Shown piece by piece: positions 1 to 8,871 of a stretch of DNA of 64,000 nt. Under the pieces are notes generated by a model. It searched no databases and had not been told where the DNA came from. It saw nothing but the letters and a program-made list of their open reading frames with translations. The position numbers and the translations under genes were made by a program. Within the stretch, counting starts at the first letter, position 1; each line of letters begins with the position of its first letter. The DNA lies in the NCBI RefSeq assembly GCF_039539485.1, contig NZ_BAABDF010000003.1, positions 248,001 through 312,000 of the forward strand. The letters are read 5' to 3'. The stretch comes from Celeribacter arenosi. GTDB taxonomy: Bacteria; Pseudomonadota; Alphaproteobacteria; Rhodobacterales; Rhodobacteraceae.

Positions 1-2517
1 TTCCTCATCCTGCGCCGCGATCTTCGCCGTCGCCTGCGCGAGCGCCTCGGATCGCTCCGCCTTCGACGTGCGCCACGCGATCTTTCCCTCGTCGAGATCG
101 ACAAAGTCATCCTTGGATTCGCGCGTGTCGCGCATCGTGTCGGGCAAAATCACAATCGGCGCTTCCAGCCCCTTGGCCCCATGCACCGTCATCACCCGCA
201 CGAGGTTCGACCCCTCGTCGAGCACGCGTTTGATCTCGATGTCCTGCGTTTCGAGCCAGCTGACAAACCCCGTCAAACTCGGCGTTTCCGTGCGCTCATA
301 GACCTGCGCCTGCTGGAGCAACGCATCAATCCCGTCCTCGCATTCCCCGCCGAGCCGCGCGACAAATTTGCGCCGCCCCCCGTGCCGGATCAACGCGCGC
401 TGGATCAATTCATAGGGCCGCAGATAATCCGCCTGCATGCGCAGATCATCAATCACCGCCATCGTGTCGGGCCAATCGCCGCGCTGGGCGCGCAATTCCT
501 GCCACAACGACACCGCCCGCCGCTCATGCGCCAGCGTATACAAATCCTGCTCGCTCCACCCGAACAGAGGCGATCGCAAAACCTCCGCCAATGCCAGATC
601 GTCATCCTGGAGCGACAGGAACGCGAGCAGCGATTTGATGTCCTGCACCGCCAATTCATCCGACAGGTCCATCCGGTCCGCACCCGCCACCGGAATGCCC
701 TTGGGGTGGGCTTTCAGCGCGCGCAAAAGCGGCGCGAACAACCCCGACCGTTTGCGCACAAGGATCAAAATATCCCCCGGCGCGACGGCTGTGCTCTCGC
801 TCTCCCGCTTGCGCGGAACCGACCCCGTTTCCAGAACCTCGGCCACGAAATCCGCAACGCGGCGCGCCAACTGGCTGGTGTGATGCTCGTCACCCACCTG
901 ATCGGGCGCGAACTCCCAATCGCTCTCGCCCTTCTCGGGCTTCACCGCCTCGATCGAGTCCCACAAATCAACCCGACCCGGCGTGGCCTCGAAAAACGCC
1001 TCATGGAACATCGGCCCCACGCCGGTCCCGCCACAGGCCTCGAACACCGCATCCGTTACCGACAAAATCGCCTGTGACGACCGGAACGAATGCTCCAACG
1101 CGAGATCCTGAAACGGCTCGCCCGCCCCGCTAAAACGCTCTGAAAACAACGCCTTCATATCATCAAAGGCATCGGGCGCCGCGCCTTGGAACGAATAGAT
1201 CGACTGCTTGCGATCCCCGACCACAAACAACGTGCGCTTCTCGTCCTCGCGCGCGCCCTTCCCGGCGGTGAACTCCGCCGCGAGATGTTCGACCACTTTC
1301 CACTGATCGGGACTGGTATCCTGCGCCTCATCGACGAGGATGTGATTGATCCCCCCGTCGAGCCGGTAAAGCACCCATTCCGCCACGCTCGACGTCGCAA
1401 TCAAATCGCGCGTCTTCACGATCATGTCGTCGAAATCGAGCACCCCCAACGCGGCCTTCTTCTCCAGAAACCGCGGCAGGAACCCTTGGGCAAACTTGTG
1501 CAGCGCCATCGTCTTTTGCGCGTCCTGAAACGCCAGTAACGACTCCCGCGCCTCCTCGACCCGCAACATGAAATCTTCCAGATCGCCGAGCGGCTCTGCC
1601 GCCGCCTCGGCAATCTTCTTGTTTGGAAATCCGCGCCCGAACTTGGTCTGGAACGGCGCGGTTTTGGATGTGCCGTCAAACACCAGCTTTGGCATCATCG
1701 CGCCCAGCAAAGACATCGACGGCTCGCGCCCCGCCCAATCGCGCAACAGATCGCCATTGGCCACATCCGTCTTGGCCGCCGACGTCGCAAAAACCCCCGC
1801 CGCCTCGCGCAACATTTCGCCCTCGCCGCCCCTAAACACCGAGGCCAATATATCGACCTCGCCATACCCTTGGGGCAACCCGAACCACGACCGGATTTCA
1901 TCGCCACTCACCGGCGCGCCAAAGGCCTCGCGCTCCGCTATCACCGCATTGCACAACGCATAGGGATCGCCGCCGCCCAAATGCACCGCCACCGCGTCAA
2001 TCGCATCGCGCTCCGCCCCGCGCGCCATCTCGTCGAGCGTCTCATCCACCAACCGCCGCGTCATCATCGCGTCCATCTCGCGGAACTGCGGCGACACCCC
2101 CGCCTCCAACGGAAACCGCCGCAAAAGCGCGCTGCAAAACGAATGGATCGTCTGGATTTTCAACCCGCCCGGCGTCTCCACCGCACAGGCAAACAAGGTC
2201 CGCGCCTGATCGAGGCGCGCCTCGTCCAAAGCCGCCCCGTCGACAAATCCCTCCAACTTGTCGCGCAAATCTGCATCACCCAGCATCGCCCATTCCCCGA
2301 GCGTCACAAACAAACGGTTCTGCATCTCCGCCGCCGCCGCCTTGGTGAACGTCAGACACAGGATCTTTTCCGGCGGCACCCCGTCGAGCAACAATCGCGC
2401 CACGCGATCCGTCAAAACCTTGGTCTTGCCCGACCCCGCATTGGCCGAAAGCCACGTCGAAGAGGTCGGTGCAGACGCCGCCAATTGCCGCAAAGACGCT
2501 GGATGGTTCCGGCTCAC
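1..2517 (-). CDS. addA: Double-strand break repair helicase AddA (partial, C-terminus beyond window)
   Basis: AddA is the UvrD-like helicase/nuclease subunit of the AddAB (RecBCD-type) complex that resects double-strand breaks for RecA loading. Reading leftward from a GTG at 2517, the frame shows a Walker A loop (ANAGSGKT, about residues 25-32), a following LTFTKAAAAEM helicase motif and a DEAQD Walker B/motif II near residue 395 (around position 1335). About 839 codons are present; family members are usually near 1,100 residues, so the C-terminal nuclease domain lies off the left edge. The GTG start overlaps the addB stop (GTGA), indicating translational coupling. The frame is open throughout the visible part. 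Confidence 0.93.
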   Translation of the reverse strand, partial: MSRNHPASLRQLAASAPTSSTWLSANAGSGKTKVLTDRVARLLLDGVPPEKILCLTFTKAAAAEMQNRLFVTLGEWAMLGDADLRDKLEGFVDGAALDEARLDQARTLFACAVETPGGLKIQTIHSFCSALLRRFPLEAGVSPQFREMDAMMTRRLVDETLDEMARGAERDAIDAVAVHLGGGDPYALCNAVIAEREAFGAPVSGDEIRSWFGLPQGYGEVDILASVFRGGEGEMLREAAGVFATSAAKTDVANGDLLRDWAGREPSMSLLGAMMPKLVFDGTSKTAPFQTKFGRGFPNKKIAEAAAEPLGDLEDFMLRVEEARESLLAFQDAQKTMALHKFAQGFLPRFLEKKAALGVLDFDDMIVKTRDLIATSSVAEWVLYRLDGGINHILVDEAQDTSPDQWKVVEHLAAEFTAGKGAREDEKRTLFVVGDRKQSIYSFQGAAPDAFDDMKALFSERFSGAGEPFQDLALEHSFRSSQAILSVTDAVFEACGGTGVGPMFHEAFFEATPGRVDLWDSIEAVKPEKGESDWEFAPDQVGDEHHTSQLARRVADFVAEVLETGSVPRKRESESTAVAPGDILILVRKRSGLFAPLLRALKAHPKGIPVAGADRMDLSDELAVQDIKSLLAFLSLQDDDLALAEVLRSPLFGWSEQDLYTLAHERRAVSLWQELRAQRGDWPDTMAVIDDLRMQADYLRPYELIQRALIRHGGRRKFVARLGGECEDGIDALLQQAQVYERTETPSLTGFVSWLETQDIEIKRVLDEGSNLVRVMTVHGAKGLEAPIVILPDTMRDTRESKDDFVDLDEGKIAWRTSKAERSEALAQATAKIAAQDEE

Positions 2518-5477
2518 GACACATCCTCCGGCAGGGCTTCATCCCAATCCGACCACTCGCCATAGCGCGCCAGATGTTCGAAATCTGTGACATAGCCGAG
2601 CGACTGCATCGCGCGCCGCGACGTATATCCCGTGGCCGGATCGTCATAGGTCGCAATCAACCGGATCAACCGTTTCCGCATGGTCTCGATGTCCACATCG
2701 GACACCGCACGCTCAAACAGTTTTAGAGCCGAATTCAGCCCAATATAGGTCAATTCCACCACCGACTCCGGCGCCACCCCGTCGATTTTCCCCGCCACGG
2801 CCATCATCGCCTCGACGTCCAACTGGATGGCATATTTGCCGACCTGCTTGGCGGTCGGGGGCGTTCCGGATTTGTAATCGTAGATGATCAACCCGCCGCT
2901 TTTGTGCCGGTCCACCCGATCCACCGTGCCCGTGATCGAAAAATCCACCTCCGGCACATGCATCGCGCCCTTGGCCTCCAAGGCCACGATATCGCCCTTC
3001 GCCTTGCGCGCCCGCTCCGCATCCACCAACCCCGCCGTGATCCGGCGCAACCGGCCGAGCCATAGGCGCGCCGTCGCAGGATGTTCGTCCACCTCCGCCA
3101 GAACCGCCTCGGCCACCGCCAACAACCGCGCGCGCGATTCCTCGACCGTCTCCTCGCGATCCTCCGACAGATAGCGCTCCATAATCGTGTGCAACGCCGT
3201 CCCCCGATCCCGCGCATCCGCCGAACGGGTCAACGGGTCGAGCTTGTTCAGCTTCAAAACCCGCGTCGCGTAAATCTCGTAAGGGTCGCGGATCAAGGTC
3301 TCCAAACGCGTCACCGACAACTGCCGCGGGCGCGCATCCACGGGCGGGCGCGGGCTCGGGCGATGCGCAGGCGCGACGCGGACCTCCGGCGTTTCGATCA
3401 TCTTCGCCCGCTCGATCCACCGCTCTCCGCGTGCCCGCATCTCGCGCAGCGTCTCTTTGCCCTCGCCCGACATCCCCTCCATGAGGTTCGTCAAACGCGA
3501 CACCCACCGGCTCGGCACCGTCTCCGTCTCCGCATTGCGCCGCGCGCGGATCAAAACCACCTCGCGCGCGCCAATCGCCTGCTGGAAATCATGCGCGGAT
3601 AGGCCGGTTTTCTGATCGGGTGACGACAACCCCGCCTGACGCCGCATATCGCGGCTAAACCACGGATCACTCGCGGGCGCTTCGGGCCACACCGTTTCAT
3701 TGAGCCCGCCCAAAACCACGCGGTCCGCATCCAAAAACCGCGCCTCCAACGTCCCCCAGATCATCACACCGGGATGTGTGGGCGACGGATCACGCACGGT
3801 TTCGCGCGAAATCAGCGCGCGGAACAAATCGCCAAAGGCCTGCACGGACATCACATCGCCCGCCTCGCTCGTCGCGGCCAATGTTTCGACCAGATGGCGC
3901 ACCGCCCGCCCCGGCCCCTGCGCCCACAACTCCGCATCGCTCTCGCCCATCGGCCCGCGCACCAAAGCGCCCGCAATATCCAGAACGCGGTCCAGATGCG
4001 CCCCGATAGCCACCTGCGGCGCCTCGACAAACAGGGGCAAAATCTGCCCGACCCATTCCACCCAAACCTGCCGCTGCTCGGCCTGCGCGGGGTCGCGTTT
4101 CTCGCTCATAGCCCAGGCGCGCATATCCTCAATCGTGGGATAGGCACGCGAACGGCGGCGCAGATGCACCTCCATCTCGCGGCTCCACAAAAGGTGAAAT
4201 CCACGCTCGAATCCCGCCGAACTCGCCCCTGTCGCCGTGAGAGGGTGTTTGAGCAGGACCAGCAATTCCTCGGTCGTGATCCGCTGCCCGAGCAACCCCA
4301 CAACATGGCGCAACAACCGCCCCGGCGCGGTCTGGTTGAGAGGCACCCCCGCACTGTCATCGGGCACGATGCGCCACCGGTCCAACTCCGCCGTCACGCG
4401 CCGCGCCAGATCACGATCCGGCGTCACGAGGACCGAGCGCAGCCCCGCCTCCACGCCCTCACGCAGAACCAATGCCGCCGCCGTCGCCTCCGTCTGAATA
4501 TCGGGCGCTTCGATCAGGGTCGTCGTGGCCGCAATCGCCCCGACACCGGCAAATTTCGGCCCCTCGCGCATCCAGTCATCCGTCACCGGCGCGGGCCGCA
4601 TCGCCAAAGACACCAACCGGTTGCGCACATCATCAAAGGGCGCACCATCGCTCCACGGCATCACATCCGTGCGCCCCAACCCGAGCGTTTCGGCCAAACT
4701 CACCAGCCGCTTCTGGGGATGCTCCTCATGCCCCGTCTCGCGCAACGTCGCCCAAACCCGCGGCGTCACATGCGGATCGGCACCCGGGAAAATCACCGCC
4801 CCCTGCGGCAGACGCGCAACCGCCTCCATCAACAGCGCCGTCGTGGGCCGCGACCCCGTCGATCCAACCACCAGAACCGGATCATCGCGCCCGCTGAGAA
4901 CCCAATCATCGGCCAACCGCTCAACCGCCTCGCGCAGCCGCGCCTCCGCCGTCACACCGCCGGTTTCGCGATCCAGAAACGGAAAAGCAATGCCCAGAAA
5001 TTGCAGCGATTCCTGCCAGTGGCGCGACGCATTCGGGATCGTGATCCCTTCCAAAGCTTCGCTCCCCGCACCCGCCTCATGCAGCTCCCCCACCACCGAC
5101 ACCAGACTATCGGCCAGATCGAAAATCCCCGATTTGGGCGCAAAACCCGCCTCGCGCGCCAGAAACGCCTCGACCAACCGCGCCATGTCCAACTTCTGGC
5201 GCAACGGCGCTTGGGGCAGTTCGAGGTCATGGAAAACCGGATCATCGGGCAGGCGCGACAACAACCGGATGCGCGGCTTCAACCCCGGCGCATAGCCCCC
5301 GAAGGCATCGCCAATCGCGCGCCCCAACTTCGACGTGTTCACAATGATCTGCGCGCGCGCCACCCGCTCCGGCGACGCCCCCGCCATCCGCTCCATAAAC
5401 CCGCGCACAACCTCGCGCGGATAATCGACGCCACAGGGCAACCCGAACAGACGCGGCTTGTCGCTGGCCTCAAACAT
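2514..5477 (-). CDS. addB: Double-strand break repair protein AddB
   Basis: This is the second subunit of the AddAB helicase-nuclease, 987 residues with the chosen start. The nucleotide-binding-like loop GSTGSRPTTAL lies in the N-terminal third, and the PD-(D/E)XK nuclease motif appears as IIYDYKSG at about residues 864-871, where the catalytic Asp and Lys sit. An in-frame start 51 bases further upstream (5528) exists, but the ATG at 5477 gives the family-like N-terminus MFEASDKPRLFGLP and overlaps the upstream nucleotidyltransferase stop by eight bases. It ends four bases into addA. The arrangement is a tightly coupled operon. Confidence 0.92.
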   Translation of the reverse strand: MFEASDKPRLFGLPCGVDYPREVVRGFMERMAGASPERVARAQIIVNTSKLGRAIGDAFGGYAPGLKPRIRLLSRLPDDPVFHDLELPQAPLRQKLDMARLVEAFLAREAGFAPKSGIFDLADSLVSVVGELHEAGAGSEALEGITIPNASRHWQESLQFLGIAFPFLDRETGGVTAEARLREAVERLADDWVLSGRDDPVLVVGSTGSRPTTALLMEAVARLPQGAVIFPGADPHVTPRVWATLRETGHEEHPQKRLVSLAETLGLGRTDVMPWSDGAPFDDVRNRLVSLAMRPAPVTDDWMREGPKFAGVGAIAATTTLIEAPDIQTEATAAALVLREGVEAGLRSVLVTPDRDLARRVTAELDRWRIVPDDSAGVPLNQTAPGRLLRHVVGLLGQRITTEELLVLLKHPLTATGASSAGFERGFHLLWSREMEVHLRRRSRAYPTIEDMRAWAMSEKRDPAQAEQRQVWVEWVGQILPLFVEAPQVAIGAHLDRVLDIAGALVRGPMGESDAELWAQGPGRAVRHLVETLAATSEAGDVMSVQAFGDLFRALISRETVRDPSPTHPGVMIWGTLEARFLDADRVVLGGLNETVWPEAPASDPWFSRDMRRQAGLSSPDQKTGLSAHDFQQAIGAREVVLIRARRNAETETVPSRWVSRLTNLMEGMSGEGKETLREMRARGERWIERAKMIETPEVRVAPAHRPSPRPPVDARPRQLSVTRLETLIRDPYEIYATRVLKLNKLDPLTRSADARDRGTALHTIMERYLSEDREETVEESRARLLAVAEAVLAEVDEHPATARLWLGRLRRITAGLVDAERARKAKGDIVALEAKGAMHVPEVDFSITGTVDRVDRHKSGGLIIYDYKSGTPPTAKQVGKYAIQLDVEAMMAVAGKIDGVAPESVVELTYIGLNSALKLFERAVSDVDIETMRKRLIRLIATYDDPATGYTSRRAMQSLGYVTDFEHLARYGEWSDWDEALPEDVS

Positions 5478-6150
5478 GGAACCCCACCATCTCCTCGGCC
5501 AAAGAAATCGCCTCCGGATATCCGACATCGGCCCACCGACCCGGATAGGCGACCCCGTACAACCGCCCCGCCGCCCCGATGCGCTCCCACACTGCGTTTA
5601 GCGAAAAATGTGCCCCCGCCTGTGCCGCGACAGGCGCGGTGCGAATGATCTGCGCGCCGGTGTAAACAAACGACCCGCCGCGCGCCAAACGCCCGTCCGC
5701 GCCCACCGAAAAATCGCCCGACCCCAAATGCCCGACCGTGCGATCCATCGCCACGACCAACAACAACGCATCCATCCGCGCCGGATCCCACGCCTGCGCC
5801 AAAACATCCGCCGCCAAGGCCCCGTCCCACAAAGCATCCGTGTTCATCGTGTAAACCGCATCGCGATCGAGCCGCCCCAGCGCGTTCTTCAACCCCCCGC
5901 CGGTCTCGAGCAATTCCACCTCATGGATCGTCTCGACCCCACGCGGCTCCAAATGCGCATGCAACGGCGCGGGCAAATAATGCAGGTTGGCAAACAGACG
6001 CTCCACACCGGCGAGCTGGTCGAGCGCATGATCGACCAAAGGTCGCCCGGCCACCGCAATCATCGGCTTGGGGCGATCCGCGCTCAGATCACGCATCCGC
6101 GTCCCGCGCCCTGCGCAAAAGATCATTCCAGTGTCGGGACGCTGGCGCAT
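5470..6150 (-). CDS. murU: MurU-like sugar-1-phosphate nucleotidyltransferase
   Basis: A 226-residue NTP-transferase of the GT-A/Rossmann fold. The nucleotide-binding signature GRGTRM followed nine residues on by KPM is near the N-terminus, and an acidic NTDALWDG motif lies near the middle. With the amgK-like kinase immediately upstream it fits the MurNAc-1-phosphate uridylyltransferase of the AmgK-MurU peptidoglycan recycling route (MurNAc to UDP-MurNAc). The amgK stop overlaps by 28 bases with this start, or by ATGA if Met9 at 6126 is used. Mannose-1-phosphate guanylyltransferase is a common alternative annotation. The substrate is inferred from the neighbouring gene, not from residues. Confidence 0.75.
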   Translation of the reverse strand: MRQRPDTGMIFCAGRGTRMRDLSADRPKPMIAVAGRPLVDHALDQLAGVERLFANLHYLPAPLHAHLEPRGVETIHEVELLETGGGLKNALGRLDRDAVYTMNTDALWDGALAADVLAQAWDPARMDALLLVVAMDRTVGHLGSGDFSVGADGRLARGGSFVYTGAQIIRTAPVAAQAGAHFSLNAVWERIGAAGRLYGVAYPGRWADVGYPEAISLAEEMVGFHV

Positions 6151-7181
6151 TTTGACCTGAGGATTTGCAAATTATCGGGCGTCGGCGGCGGCAGATCGCG
6201 CAGAACCACTCGCGCGAGATCGGAGAGATCGGGGTGCTTCAAATCGCGCATCAAATGGTCCCAAACCCGCGGGATCAAATCCACATAGGCGGGTTTGCCA
6301 AAATGCAGCGACAGACGCGCGAAAATCATCAAAATCCGCAGGTTACGCTGCACCGAACAAATCGCGAATTCACGGTTGAGGCGCAAACGCCCCACCCCCG
6401 TGGCCGCCCCGAACTGCGCAATCCCCGCCTCGCGAACCGCAGGCGGCACATCGCGTCGCGCGTCCGTCAAAAGGGAGACGAGATCATAGACCGCAGGCCC
6501 CGTCATCGCGTCCTGAAAATCCAACAACCCCACGCGGGCCACGCCATCGCGTTCAGACAACCACAACAGGTTCTGCGCATGAAAATCGCGCAAAACCGTC
6601 GTGCGCCCGCGTCCCAGACTGGCGATCAAGGGATCGAAATACGACTTGGCCTCTGCGGCCTCCGCCGTCAAATCGCGCCCCGAAATCGCCGCGCCGTACC
6701 ACCGATAGGAACTCAGCGCGAGATCAACCATCACCGGCTCATAGGGCTTCAACCCCGCCATCGGCGCCGCCCCCGCGAGTTTTGCCAACACATCAACCGC
6801 GCCAGAATAGAGCGTCTTTTCCTGCTCCGGAGCACGCTCACAAACCTGATCGAACAGGTCGTTGCCCAAATCCTCCAGAACCAGAAACCCCGCCGCCACG
6901 TCGCGCGCCAAAATCTCCGGCGCCGAAAACCCGAGCCCGCCGAGATAATCCGCAACCGCCACAAAGGGGCGCACATCCTCCCCTTGGCTCGCCGGCGCAT
7001 CCATCAAAATGGCAGATCGCGACGGCCCCTCGAACAGGCGGAAATACCGCCGCCGTGACGCATCACCGGCCAGCGGTTCAACCCGCGCACCCTGCCACGG
7101 CGTCGTGGCGAGAAAGGCGGCCATCTGCGCATCGCGCGGCGCGACCTGTGCCGAGGTGTCTGAAAGTGTTGCTTGTCCCAT
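6123..7181 (-). CDS. amgK: AmgK-like N-acetylmuramate/aminoglycoside-type phosphotransferase
   Basis: A 352-residue protein of the APH/choline-kinase fold. Visible landmarks are an N-terminal GDASRRRYFR glycine loop, the catalytic loop LRDFHAQNLLWL and the metal-binding LLDFQDAMTGPAVYDL. AmgK phosphorylates MurNAc or GlcNAc at the anomeric position for MurU, and the coupled MurU-like gene downstream supports that role. The start at 7181 is 40 bases after the stop of the PAS gene. In related genomes, as I recall, a tsaE gene commonly sits in this gap; there is no room for it here. An anonymous phosphotransferase is the cautious alternative. Confidence 0.75.
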   Translation of the reverse strand: MGQATLSDTSAQVAPRDAQMAAFLATTPWQGARVEPLAGDASRRRYFRLFEGPSRSAILMDAPASQGEDVRPFVAVADYLGGLGFSAPEILARDVAAGFLVLEDLGNDLFDQVCERAPEQEKTLYSGAVDVLAKLAGAAPMAGLKPYEPVMVDLALSSYRWYGAAISGRDLTAEAAEAKSYFDPLIASLGRGRTTVLRDFHAQNLLWLSERDGVARVGLLDFQDAMTGPAVYDLVSLLTDARRDVPPAVREAGIAQFGAATGVGRLRLNREFAICSVQRNLRILMIFARLSLHFGKPAYVDLIPRVWDHLMRDLKHPDLSDLARVVLRDLPPPTPDNLQILRSKCASVPTLE

Positions 7182-7221
7182 GGCGCAACTTTAGGCACCG
7201 GACCTGCGGATACAAGCGCCT

Positions 7222-8796
7222 TTATATCTCGGCGATCTGGATGCTCGCCACTTTGGGTTTGCCCAATGGCAAAGGCGTCGCGCCCTGTTGCTGCGACGTA
7301 AATCCGACCAAGGTCTGCCCATGCGGCAAAGGCACCACACGGCAGGCAATCCGCCGCCCGTCCCATGCCCGCGTCGAGCCCGATATTTCGCGCCGCTCGC
7401 GCCCGTGACCAATGCTCTCGCGCACCTGCGTCCACAGCGGCGTCGGCGCACATTTCCCATGCCACAACCGCGTCGCCTCCTGGATGGTCGACACCTGCAC
7501 GGTCTCCATGGATTTCGACCCCCACAGCGTGTCATAGGCCGAATTCGTCACCAAAAGCGCCCCGTCGGGTCCAAACACCGCAATCGCCTCCGACAGGCTG
7601 TCGATCACATGATGCGCGGTGTCGATTTCGGAGCGGAACCGCCGCGTCAGCGTGATTTCCGCCGAGATATCTTCGAACAAAAACGCAATCGCCCCATCGG
7701 GATGCGGACGCCCCGACACGCGATAGGTCACATCACCGGGCAAAGACCAAACCTCTTCGTAGCTGCCATCACGCGCCGCCGCTTCGAGATCCTCGATCGC
7801 CTGACGCCAGCTTTTGTAATCCTTCGGCTCCGGCATCATATGGCTGTCGCGCAGCCGGTCCAGAAACTGCGCCAGATCGGGACGCGTGATCAGAAAATCC
7901 ACCGGCAAACGGGTCAGATCTCCCAGCGCCGGATTGAACAACGCCAACTTCCGCGACCGGTCAAACACCGCAAGTCCCACGGTAAGATGGGAAAATGTCT
8001 TGGTCAGGGTCTGAACGAACTCACTCAGATGCGCCTCCGCGCGCACCGTGCGATCCGCAGGCGAAGCCGAAAACAAAACTCCGTCGCTCATCTCCCGGCG
8101 CGTCACGTCGAACCACTGGCGGCTCTTGGCACCCACCACCTCGACGCGTTGCGACGCCAACCCGTCCTCACCGGACACCTTGAATACCCGTGCGGGCGGC
8201 CATGTCGGGGGTTGCGACCCATCGCTATCGGCATCGGCGAGCGCCAGATACGCCGAGTTCGCCCATGTAATCGTCCCGTCGCGCAATTCGCGCCACACCG
8301 GAAACGGCACGTGATGGGCCGTTTCGCGCAGCGTTTCGAGCTCTTCCTCCATCGCGCGCATCGAAAACCGGTCAACGCCGCCGCGCATGTCACCCGCCTC
8401 CTCGGCAAAGGCAATGCGCGCCAATCCGTTGCGCCATTCGCATTTCAAAACCGCCATCCCGTCGCGCGCATCAATCGTGATCCGCCCCGTCTCGGCCAGC
8501 GCCGCAATCTGGGTGTTCAACTCGGGAAACCGCGACAACATCACGGAGAGAAACCGCGACCAATCCGACCCGACGTCGGCGGCAGAACTCATGATATGGC
8601 GCGCACTTTCCGTCGCGCTCACCAACCGCTCATCGTCGAACAGGAACACCATTTCACTGTCGGGCGCATTCAATTGCAACGCCTCGCGCCGCTCGCTGCG
8701 CCGCCCCAAAGCCGTGAGAACACTCAAAACACCCATCGAAATGAGAAAGCTCACCATGGCGAGCATAACGAGGGTTATCAGGGCGGACGTGGGCAT
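7222..8796 (-). CDS. divL: PAS-domain protein, DivL-like, lacking a kinase domain
   Basis: A 524-residue protein with one N-terminal membrane segment (about residues 5-29) and two or three PAS-like domains: one near residues 155-235 (FPVWRELRDGTITWANSAYLAL), one near 270-400 (LAVFDRSRKLALFNPAL), and a C-terminal one from about 400 (AIAVFGPDGALLVTNSAY). No histidine-kinase H-box or ATPase domain follows; the frame stops soon after the last PAS domain. In Rhodobacter capsulatus a kinase-less PAS protein named DivL, encoded near regB, acts in CtrA control, and both position and architecture match here. A perfect CtrA-type box lies 55-69 bases upstream of the start. The identification is by architecture and synteny; a generic PAS sensor remains possible. 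Confidence 0.7.
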   Translation of the reverse strand: MPTSALITLVMLAMVSFLISMGVLSVLTALGRRSERREALQLNAPDSEMVFLFDDERLVSATESARHIMSSAADVGSDWSRFLSVMLSRFPELNTQIAALAETGRITIDARDGMAVLKCEWRNGLARIAFAEEAGDMRGGVDRFSMRAMEEELETLRETAHHVPFPVWRELRDGTITWANSAYLALADADSDGSQPPTWPPARVFKVSGEDGLASQRVEVVGAKSRQWFDVTRREMSDGVLFSASPADRTVRAEAHLSEFVQTLTKTFSHLTVGLAVFDRSRKLALFNPALGDLTRLPVDFLITRPDLAQFLDRLRDSHMMPEPKDYKSWRQAIEDLEAAARDGSYEEVWSLPGDVTYRVSGRPHPDGAIAFLFEDISAEITLTRRFRSEIDTAHHVIDSLSEAIAVFGPDGALLVTNSAYDTLWGSKSMETVQVSTIQEATRLWHGKCAPTPLWTQVRESIGHGRERREISGSTRAWDGRRIACRVVPLPHGQTLVGFTSQQQGATPLPLGKPKVASIQIAEI

Positions 8797-8850
8797 GTGA
8801 TTCTAACAACGCAAACGGATTTCGACCCCGTCAGTTGTCATGGATTAGAA

Positions 8851-8865
8851 TTAACAGAGACTTAA
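8851..8865. promoter_or_regulatory. Candidate CtrA box upstream of the divL-like gene
   Basis: The sequence TTAA-CAGAGAC-TTAA matches the full CtrA consensus TTAA-N7-TTAA on both strands. It lies between the regB stop (8872) and the start of the PAS/DivL-like gene (8796), so it could regulate that gene independently of regB. The half-sites are seen directly; binding is inferred. Confidence 0.55.
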
Positions 8866-8871
8866 ATTTGT

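Noticed and set aside
3774..5648. Long open frame of 624 codons antisense to addB
   Set aside because: His/Arg/Pro-rich translation without any domain, lying opposite a clear AddB; it results from the GC-rich codon pattern.
7288..8865. Open frame of 525 codons antisense to the PAS gene
   Set aside because: Arg/His/Pro-rich composition and no start site; shadow of the PAS gene.
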